This document shows positions 1 through 5,144 of a stretch of 5,144 nt of DNA, in pieces (position 1 is the first letter of the stretch; the number at the start of each line of letters is the position of its first letter). The position numbers were made by a program, and so were the translations under genes. Under the pieces are notes generated by a model. It did not search any database, had not been told where the DNA came from, and saw nothing but the letters and a program-made list of their open reading frames with translations. This DNA comes from JAHJDR01 sp964526915 (lineage in GTDB: Bacteria; UBA10199; JADGCS01). Location of the stretch: NCBI GenBank assembly GCA_964526915.1, contig CAZGMS010000073.1:1-5144 (forward strand). The letters run 5' to 3'.

Positions 1-758
1 CTCGATGTCCTCTGAATGCCACTGCTGGCCAGTTCGAGAGCGCTCTCTACAAATTCTGATAACAGCTTCAGGGTTTCGTCCAGAACTGTTTGTGATTCCT
101 TGATGTTCTGAATTGTGTACTCGTCTGCTTTCAAAGCGGCCTGGTCCTCAAAATCTTCCATGTTATAATCTTCTATGCCATCAACGAGGTCCGCAAGTGT
201 TTTACAATTCTCCTCTGTTTTTTCCAAAAGGACTTTTTGCCCCTCTTCGATTTCAGGGCCCAATTTGTTCATCACGTACAATAACAGATAAATGTATGGA
301 TTGGTGTTTTTGAAAAATTCGATCAGGTTCTGCATTTCGGTGTCCAGTTCTTCCTCGGTCCCCTCCGTCATGATGGGACCATACTGCGCGATGTAATCTT
401 CGATGATTTTGGCGGCATCATTGATGGCATTCGCAGGCTGTCCTGCCGCGTTTTGAAAAGCGACAATATCGTTAATCAGGTTATCGAATTCAGAGTTGGC
501 CATGTTCAGCATGCGGACGTCATCCAAGGCGGTTAGCACGGCGTCAGTCCATAAATATTCTAAATTTGCGTTTTCGGGATCGAGCCAACTGCCATCATTG
601 TTTTCAGAGAGCGCCCATAAAATAATATCGTCCGCAGGTATGCCTTCGGGGAGGGTCCCGCTTTCGAGGGCTTCAATGGCCTCAGAGGAATTTTCAAAAA
701 TTTCATCAAGTTGACTGCTTTCAGCTTCCGTGAGGCTTGAAGGGATTATCAATGCCAT
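1..758 (-). CDS. Unrecognised, strongly acidic helical protein (N-terminal 252 residues; runs off left edge)
   Basis: I do not recognise this protein. The frame is open from ATG at 758-756 to the window edge, with no stop, so the C-terminus is missing. The start is MALIIPSSLTEAESSQLDEI and sits 6 nt after a strong GAGGAGAC Shine-Dalgarno. I count about 54 Asp/Glu against 11 Lys/Arg in the visible part, a net charge near -43, with one Cys. After a Ser/Glu-rich first 30 residues there is a Trp-containing stretch (DIILWALSENN, DGSWLDPEN, LEYLWTDAV at roughly residues 46-73). Long amphipathic helix-like segments follow, and heptad-like hydrophobic spacing near residues 180-245 suggests coiled coil. 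There is no signal peptide and no clear membrane segment; the most hydrophobic run, PYIYLLLYVMNKL (about 153-165), is short. Acidic helical proteins of this kind include secreted translocator or effector proteins and structural proteins, but no motif here proves either. The coding call is secure; the function is unknown. Confidence 0.85.
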   Translation of the reverse strand, partial: MALIIPSSLTEAESSQLDEIFENSSEAIEALESGTLPEGIPADDIILWALSENNDGSWLDPENANLEYLWTDAVLTALDDVRMLNMANSEFDNLINDIVAFQNAAGQPANAINDAAKIIEDYIAQYGPIMTEGTEEELDTEMQNLIEFFKNTNPYIYLLLYVMNKLGPEIEEGQKVLLEKTEENCKTLADLVDGIEDYNMEDFEDQAALKADEYTIQNIKESQTVLDETLKLLSEFVESALELASSGIQRTS

Positions 759-762
759 AATT

Positions 763-770
763 GTCTCCTC
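763..770 (-). promoter_or_regulatory. Shine-Dalgarno of the acidic-protein gene
   Basis: On the minus strand the sequence reads GAGGAGAC, then AATT, then ATG at 758. The GGAG core is 6 nt from the start codon. This strong site fixes the start of the leftward gene. Confidence 0.8.
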
Positions 771-817
771 GTGGACATTGCTAATAACCTCATTAGAATG
801 TCCTGGTATCATTAATT

Positions 818-845
818 ATTATATCACCATTTTCAATATAAGCAA
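818..845 (-). promoter_or_regulatory. Candidate extended -10 (sigma70-type) promoter for the acidic-protein gene
   Basis: On the minus strand a perfect TATAAT lies at 823-818. It is preceded directly by TGA at 826-824, giving the extended -10 form TGnTATAAT. A weak -35 element, TTGCTT at 845-840, lies 16 bp upstream. Transcription would begin near 811 and give a leader of about 50 nt before ATG 758. The -10 is strong, but the surrounding DNA is AT-rich, so chance matches are possible. Confidence 0.5.
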
Positions 846-856
846 AACTAATGCCA
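841..856 (-). promoter_or_regulatory. Candidate sigma54 (-24/-12) promoter for the acidic-protein gene
   Basis: On the minus strand, 856-841 reads TGGCATTAGTTTTGCT. The established sigma54 consensus is TGGCAC-N5-TTGCW. This site matches it at every position but one (T for C at the sixth base), with the correct 12-bp GG-to-GC phasing. It overlaps the weak -35 of the sigma70-type candidate, so both may be real or only one. No enhancer-binding-protein site was recognised upstream. Confidence 0.4.
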
Positions 857-1079
857 ATTCCAAAAAAGATAATGCAAAAATACTTTAACAATAACAGGTG
901 GTTGTATAATTAATAAAAATGTAAATACTGCGAATGCGGACTTGACAGCCAGAAAAACAAAACATTGGGGAGTCCGGGCCTCGCTACAGCATGGATGATG
1001 TGACCTCATGAACAGCCCATGGTCTGCTGCGTGGATACATACTGGACAGACTATTTAGAAGGGCTGTCAGAGGTAAAAT

Positions 1080-1167
1080 GCAAAAAGTTACCTGTCCCTG
1101 AATCTTTGGACTTGTAATAGGGGGCAAAAGTAGACTATATGAATTGGTTACCGACGGGCAAAAGTTA
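1080..1167. repeat. Three short direct repeats, GCAAAA(A)GT type
   Basis: GGGCAAAAGT occurs exactly twice, at 1122-1131 and 1156-1165; the second copy continues as TTA. A related copy, GCAAAAAGTTA, is at 1080-1090. All three are on the same strand upstream of the SNF2 gene, at spacings of roughly 43 and 34 bp. They could be regulator-binding sites or chance repeats in A-rich DNA. Confidence 0.3.
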
Positions 1168-1195
1168 AACAAATATGAAAAAAATGACAATAAAG

Positions 1196-1217
1196 AGCAA
1201 CAGGAAGGCCTGTTGTT
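1196..1217. repeat. Inverted repeat / hairpin in the SNF2 upstream region
   Basis: The arms 1196-1204 (AGCAACAGG) and 1209-1217 (CCTGTTGTT) can pair over 9 bp with one G-T wobble, around a 4-nt AAGG loop. It lies about 70 bp before the SNF2 start codon. No T-run follows directly on either strand, so it is not a classical terminator. It could be an operator or a structure in the mRNA leader. Confidence 0.45.
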
Positions 1218-1274
1218 GCGATAATACGTCTGGTGGTAGATGTTCCAGAAAATGACAGAAGTCTATGAATGTAT

Positions 1275-1280
1275 GGGAGG
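1275..1280 (+). promoter_or_regulatory. Shine-Dalgarno that decides the SNF2 start
   Basis: GGGAGG lies 8 nt before ATG 1289. The earlier in-frame ATG at 1265 has no purine-rich site at a suitable distance, and the GGGAGG lies inside the frame that start would use. This favours 1289. Confidence 0.7.
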
Positions 1281-1288
1281 CGCGCATT

Positions 1289-4168
1289 ATGGCTGTCTTA
1301 GCTGCAAAAAAACATGAGTTGAGTGTGAAGACCTTGGGCCAGACAGATTCCGCCATTCGGTTGATTTATTGGATCAGCATTCCCAAAAACAATAAAGATC
1401 AGATCATCGTGAGGTTTTTAGAGAAGCGAGGCGACGGAAAATTATTAAAATTGGTCAGTGACCGCCACGAAATGACCGAAGACTCTTTTCGCTCTTTAAC
1501 CGATCGTTATCTGGCGGAATGGTTGTACGACGAATGTCTGGTGGAGGCGTTGGACCATTGCGTCGTTGTTCCCCGGCACAAAATAGCCACGTTTCTCTCC
1601 CTGCTGTCCAAGGGGCGCAGTTTTTATTTTGGAGAAAAAAAAGAAAAATTAAAAATCCTGCCAGCCCCAGCCAAACCCATTTTAAAAGTCGAAAAAGAGG
1701 CAAATGGTTCTGTCAAACTTTCTGTCAAATACAAAGTGTTCGACACATTGACGGATCTGAACAAAAACGATTTGATTGTCGAAAATCCGTTGTGGGTGCG
1801 TAATGGCGATGTGATTTTTGAAATTGAAAATCACGAAATCTTTCGCAAATGGCCCATGCTCAAGAAAGGCAGTTTCAATCTGGGGGCCAATCAGGCGCAC
1901 GATTTTCTGTTCAATCAGGTTCCCCGTTTGAAACAGGATATTCAGATTGAACTCGATGCCAACATCAAGGTCAAGGAATCACAAAAAAATATCCGTCCAC
2001 AGTTCATCATCGACCTGGAACTGGAACCCAAGCGGATCATTTTGACCCCCAAAGTGGCTTATTTGGGTCAAGAGGTTCCCCTGTTCAAAGAAATCAAGGA
2101 TGCCTTCATGTTTTTTCCCAAGGAAGGCAAAAGCACCTCGGGGGAATACATCAAACGCGATGTGGAACTGGAATCAAAGGCCAAAACCCTCATCACACAG
2201 GCCTCCCCAGCCTTGCGAGAGAAGCGGCCCTATTCCCTGCAACTGATCTATAACAAAAACTCTGATTATTGTTTTACCCTCCTGTTGGAGATCATGGACG
2301 CGATGCCCACCCAATGGCAATGGAACGGGTTGGAAAAACTGACCAGTCAAAATATCATCACCAAAGACTGGAGCCTGTTTTTCGATGTTCGTCTCGATGA
2401 AGATGAGCGCATCGTTGTGTTTCCCAGCTTTAAGGCAAAGGGGAACGTCATCAGCATGTACGATTTGTTCAAGACCAAGAGCAAACTCAAAAAGATTATT
2501 CATCTGGATGGCGTGGACAGCATGGCGGTCTTGTCGGCCGATATCTGTGATTTTTTTGAGTACTACATTGAGCGTGTGGCGATTGACAAATCCCGCGAAT
2601 TCATGACCCTGCATGCCGGGGACGCGGCTGATCTCGAGCGCCGCATCGCGCTTCTATCCGATTCGCATTTTGTACGGAGTCAGTGGGATGAGGGGGCGTC
2701 CAATCTGTGCAAGGCCCTGCAGAATTTCATGGGGATCGAAAAAGTCGAACTCAGCGCCGATTTTAAAGGAGACCTCCGGGTGTACCAGCAGGAAGGTGTG
2801 AACTGGTTGCATTTTCTCAAGCGGTTTGGCTTCGGTGGTATTCTGGCGGATGATATGGGTTTGGGCAAGACGATTCAAACCATTGCGTTCATCAATCAGG
2901 AAAGGCAAACGAAGAAACTCCCCTCGCTGGTGGTGTGTCCCACGTCTGTTGTGGAAAACTGGATAAGGGAGTGTACTCGTTTTGCCCCACAGATGAAGGT
3001 CGTGGCGTTGGTAGGGAAAAATCGTTCCAGCATTTTCAAAGAGGCCGAGAACAACGATATCGTGATCACCAGTTACCCACTCATTCAGAGAGATTTGGAC
3101 GAGTACAGCAAACGCAACTGGTACTACCTGATCATGGATGAGGCGCAGAAAGTCAAAAATCATCGCACCAAAACCCATGAAGCTTTTTGCCAGATCAAGG
3201 CCAAATACAAACTGGCCCTGTCGGGCACACCCATTGAAAACAGGTTGATGGAATTGTGGTCCATTTTTCAGATCGTCATGCCCGGGTTTTTGATGTCGCA
3301 AACAGGATTCAAACGTTACTGGGCGCAACCCATCGAGAAGGGCAACAATCAGGATCGTCGTACGGAACTCAAACAAAAACTCATGCCGTTTATTTTGAGA
3401 CGGACCAAAGATCAGGTGCTCAAAGAATTGCCCGCGAAGACAGAAACCTTGCATTATTGTGAGCTCACAGAAAAACAAAAACTCTTGTATCGCGAAATTG
3501 CCGAGTATTCAAAATCCGAAATTTTCAAGAACATCGATTCCAAGGGTGTCGAGAAGAGTTACTTCTCCATTTTGACGGCTCTGCTCCGTTTGCGGCAGAT
3601 TTGTTGTCACCCCAGTCTGGTGAACAAAGACATGAATGCCCCGTTTGATGAGTCCGGCAAGATTCAAGAGCTCTTTCCCTTCCTGGAAGAGGTGATCGAT
3701 GAAGGGCACCGCATTTTGCTCTTCAGTCAGTTCGTCGAAATGTTGCAGATCATCCAGACAGGAATTAATCAGTTTGGCTGGCAAAGTGTTTATTTGGACG
3801 GTTCGACCAAGAATCGTCAGGCCGTGATCGACGAATTTCAGGAAAACGAGGACAACAAAATTTTCCTGCTCAGTCTCAAGGCGGGGGGCGTGGGGATCAA
3901 CCTCACGGGTGCCGATTATGTGATTCATTTTGATCCCTGGTGGAACCCGGCTGTTGAAAACCAGGCCACAGACCGCGCGCACCGCATTGGCCAAGAAAAG
4001 CCGGTGTTCGTATACCGCATGATCACGCGGGAAACGATCGAAGAGAAGATTCACAACATGCAACAGCGCAAAAAAGAGCTGGCGGATTCTCTCATCACGG
4101 ACGAAACCAGTTGGCTCAAAAGACTGTCGTTATCCGATATTGAGAACCTTTTCGATGCGCCTGTGTGA
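1289..4168 (+). CDS. SNF2-family DNA-dependent ATPase / DEAD-box-superfamily helicase (about 959 aa)
   Basis: This is an SNF2 (helicase superfamily 2) ATPase, a family that translocates on double-stranded DNA and remodels protein-DNA complexes. Numbering is from ATG 1289. The Q-like segment LRVYQQEGVNWL is near residues 496-507. Motif I (DDMGLGKT, Walker A Lys 527) and Ia (LVVCPTSVVENW) follow. Motif II is DEAQ at 617-620, and motif III is SGTP at 645-648. The second RecA lobe has ILLFSQFVEML, YLDGSTKNR, LKAGGVGINLTGAD (Lys 864) and motif VI DRAHRIGQ at 895-902. The tail (TIEEKI, LADSLI, LSDIENLF) is the usual SNF2 ending, so the C-terminus is complete. Residues 1 to about 490 are beta-rich and weakly conserved, in the place where many bacterial members carry an SNF2-associated region. 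I see no CxC SWIM zinc finger. All catalytic motifs are intact. The cellular role is not shown: the gene stands alone here, with no nuclease, methylase or defence partner. An alternative start is 1265. Confidence 0.95.
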   Translation: MAVLAAKKHELSVKTLGQTDSAIRLIYWISIPKNNKDQIIVRFLEKRGDGKLLKLVSDRHEMTEDSFRSLTDRYLAEWLYDECLVEALDHCVVVPRHKIATFLSLLSKGRSFYFGEKKEKLKILPAPAKPILKVEKEANGSVKLSVKYKVFDTLTDLNKNDLIVENPLWVRNGDVIFEIENHEIFRKWPMLKKGSFNLGANQAHDFLFNQVPRLKQDIQIELDANIKVKESQKNIRPQFIIDLELEPKRIILTPKVAYLGQEVPLFKEIKDAFMFFPKEGKSTSGEYIKRDVELESKAKTLITQASPALREKRPYSLQLIYNKNSDYCFTLLLEIMDAMPTQWQWNGLEKLTSQNIITKDWSLFFDVRLDEDERIVVFPSFKAKGNVISMYDLFKTKSKLKKIIHLDGVDSMAVLSADICDFFEYYIERVAIDKSREFMTLHAGDAADLERRIALLSDSHFVRSQWDEGASNLCKALQNFMGIEKVELSADFKGDLRVYQQEGVNWLHFLKRFGFGGILADDMGLGKTIQTIAFINQERQTKKLPSLVVCPTSVVENWIRECTRFAPQMKVVALVGKNRSSIFKEAENNDIVITSYPLIQRDLDEYSKRNWYYLIMDEAQKVKNHRTKTHEAFCQIKAKYKLALSGTPIENRLMELWSIFQIVMPGFLMSQTGFKRYWAQPIEKGNNQDRRTELKQKLMPFILRRTKDQVLKELPAKTETLHYCELTEKQKLLYREIAEYSKSEIFKNIDSKGVEKSYFSILTALLRLRQICCHPSLVNKDMNAPFDESGKIQELFPFLEEVIDEGHRILLFSQFVEMLQIIQTGINQFGWQSVYLDGSTKNRQAVIDEFQENEDNKIFLLSLKAGGVGINLTGADYVIHFDPWWNPAVENQATDRAHRIGQEKPVFVYRMITRETIEEKIHNMQQRKKELADSLITDETSWLKRLSLSDIENLFDAPV

Positions 4169-4183
4169 TGGCGTCAGAGACCG

Positions 4184-5144
4184 TTACTCTCCTCGCTTAT
4201 TCAGACACAACTCATATTGCTGTTTGGCAGAAAGAAAATGTGTTTTCATCACACCGGGGAGCCGCGGGTTATTGGTGATGAAACGATCTAGTTGCTCAAG
4301 GCGCTCCTGTGAGCAGGTGGTCGCGGCTGTGTTGCTGGCTAGCGTGCTGACCGATTCACGTGTTGCAGTGGGAGTGAGTGTCTTAAGGTAAGAATAAAAA
4401 TTCGTGTCGTCACCCTGGGGGGTGAGTGTGGTGTCGAGTCCGGTTGTGTTGACAGGAGGTTCCGGCCGGGCATTTGTCGGCAGAGCCTGAGCTTGTTGTG
4501 AAGCCAATCGATCAATCTGATCCGCGGCTAACCCAGCTGAATATTGCGCGTAGCCGTCAACAAGCCATAAGTCCCTGGTCGATGCGGTGGTGATGTTGGG
4601 AGCCAACCATTGGTGTGCCATTTTATTGAGTAGCGAGCGCACCTGGACCCTTCTTTGCGAGGACAGAGAGGCATCGCTCATTACGAGCAGTGCTGAGTGG
4701 CCCTCTTGAGAGACTTGTTCGGGCAAAAAAACCTGATCGATTTTATTGTGTGGATAGGGTGTCTTAAAATAATTTTGATAAAAAGCCATTCCCAGTTTGA
4801 TGGGAGAAAACCACTCCACAGGCTTGATCTTGTCAGCCAAAGATGCCCTGACAAACAGGCGCATGGAGAGTTGGTTATGATCCTTCTGCCACTGCTCAAA
4901 GGGCCCCGCGATGAGGACGAAAGAACTGACAACCGCGGGTTGGGAGCTTCGAAAGGCCCAGAAACGATTCGTCTTATTTGGCAAGGACACAACATCTGCT
5001 TTGCCCTGGGTGATGACTCGCCAATCGGCAGGTGTTTGCAAAACCAGATTCAGTGAGGAAGTGATGTCTGATTGATCGAAACAGGGGAAGACGTATCGCG
5101 CGAATTCAGAGCCCCCCGCTGTGTACACATAGGTTTTTGAATCC
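4184..5144 (-). CDS. M1-family aminopeptidase-like protein with destroyed zinc site, probable pseudoenzyme (C-terminal 319 residues; runs off right edge)
   Basis: The frame enters from the right edge and stops at TAA 4186-4184; the true N-terminus lies outside. M1 landmarks appear in order (numbered from Val at 5128): ARYVFPCFDQSD (10-21), matching the M1 segment ARRxFPCFDxPD; DWRVITQG (35-42); YFKTPYPHNKIDQVFLP (120-136); and MAHQW to DGYAQY (170-196). Active M1 enzymes have HExxH, then a Glu 19 residues after the second His, plus GAMEN. Here HExxH is NKMAH (168-172): the first zinc His is Asn, the catalytic Glu is Lys, and only the second His remains. The third ligand Glu is Asp 191. GAMEN is replaced by QEGHS (141-145). 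Only about 120 residues follow, whereas M1 enzymes usually carry a large helical domain. The last 45 or so, from CSQERLEQLDRF onward, resemble the very end of that domain, joined by a Pro/Thr-rich linker. Peptidase activity is unlikely; a binding or scaffold role is inference. The stop lies 15 bp from that of the SNF2 gene, tail to tail. Confidence 0.85.
   Translation of the reverse strand, partial: DSKTYVYTAGGSEFARYVFPCFDQSDITSSLNLVLQTPADWRVITQGKADVVSLPNKTNRFWAFRSSQPAVVSSFVLIAGPFEQWQKDHNQLSMRLFVRASLADKIKPVEWFSPIKLGMAFYQNYFKTPYPHNKIDQVFLPEQVSQEGHSALLVMSDASLSSQRRVQVRSLLNKMAHQWLAPNITTASTRDLWLVDGYAQYSAGLAADQIDRLASQQAQALPTNARPEPPVNTTGLDTTLTPQGDDTNFYSYLKTLTPTATRESVSTLASNTAATTCSQERLEQLDRFITNNPRLPGVMKTHFLSAKQQYELCLNKRGE

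Larger units (their letters stand above)
759..1288. other. Divergent intergenic control region, no gene found
   Basis: This gap separates the leftward acidic-protein gene from the rightward SNF2 gene. The left part (about 780-930) is AT-rich and carries both promoter candidates for the leftward gene. The middle (about 960-1110) is more mixed in composition and includes the 13-mer TTACCTGTCCCTG at 1088-1100. The right part carries short direct repeats and a hairpin. I find no tRNA, CRISPR array or clear rho-independent terminator. Short open frames here lack Shine-Dalgarno sequences. No convincing promoter for the SNF2 gene stands out: a perfect TTGACA at 942-947 has no -10 at the right distance. 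Confidence 0.7.

Noticed and set aside
905..910. Rightward TATAAT
   Set aside because: It lies in AT-rich DNA, has no good -35 at the correct spacing, and would give a leader of over 370 nt.
942..947. Perfect TTGACA as a -35 box for the SNF2 gene
   Set aside because: No -10-like hexamer lies 16-18 bp downstream (the sequence there is G-rich), and it is about 340 bp from the start codon.
1019..1117. Short rightward open frame starting MVCCVDTYW
   Set aside because: It has only about 32 codons, no ribosome binding site and a stop just upstream. A neighbouring frame that continues the coding-like look does not join it at any supported frameshift.
984..1190. 68-codon leftward open frame in the gap
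   Set aside because: It has no Shine-Dalgarno, a low-complexity hydrophobic start and no recognisable product; it also crosses the repeats. It is probably chance.
2654..3478. Long antisense open frame (274 codons) opposite the SNF2 ATPase core; similar ones at 2174-2614 and 3509-4063
   Set aside because: They lie fully inside a conserved helicase gene, have no family resemblance, and follow from its codon bias.
1289..4168. SNF2 gene as part of a phage-defence or restriction system
   Set aside because: No nuclease, methyltransferase, phospholipase D-like or other defence partner is present, and the neighbours are not in the same operon.
4169..4186. Bidirectional terminator between the convergent SNF2 and M1-like genes
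   Set aside because: The 15-bp gap has only a 4-bp AGAG/CTCT pairing and no T-run. Termination presumably uses another mechanism or lies inside the opposing gene.
5126..5128. GTG at 5128 as the start of the M1-like protein
   Set aside because: The frame stays open to the window edge (DSKTY precedes it), and the segment is internal M1 sequence, so the real start lies outside the window.

Overview
The window shows three bacterial protein-coding genes and one regulatory-looking gap. The order is: a leftward gene cut by the left edge, a gap of about 530 bp, a complete rightward gene, and a convergent leftward gene cut by the right edge. Shine-Dalgarno sequences, tight spacing and the protein families all point to a bacterium. 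By eye the base composition is moderate, with an AT-rich gap. No feature fixes the phylum; a Gram-negative lineage is plausible, but that is inference only.

Positions 1-758 (minus) encode the first 252 residues of a very acidic, largely helical protein that I do not recognise. It starts behind a strong GAGGAGAC ribosome binding site. Its upstream DNA carries two overlapping promoter candidates: an extended -10 sigma70-type site and a good match to the sigma54 -24/-12 consensus. The gap (759-1288) is the divergent control region between this gene and the next. It holds these promoters, a 9-bp hairpin, three short direct repeats and one 13-mer that may be mobile-element residue. I find no RNA gene or convincing ORF in it.

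Positions 1289-4168 (plus) encode a complete bacterial SNF2-family (helicase superfamily 2) DNA translocase of about 959 residues. All core motifs are intact in the C-terminal half, and the N-terminal half is long and poorly conserved. The ATG at 1289, behind a perfect GGGAGG, is a better start than the in-frame ATG at 1265.

Positions 4184-5144 (minus) encode the C-terminal 319 residues of an M1-family (aminopeptidase N-like) protein. Its fold landmarks are recognisable. However, the HExxH zinc/catalytic motif reads NKMAH, the third zinc ligand Glu reads Asp, the GAMEN substrate-binding motif is lost, and most of the usual helical C-terminal domain is missing. The frame is open throughout, so this looks like a retained pseudoenzyme rather than a decaying gene. 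It is the most unusual thing in the window.

The three genes have no evident shared pathway. The first two are divergent and the last two convergent with only 15 bp between stop codons, so none is co-transcribed with another in this window. I do not see a recognisable multi-gene novel system here.
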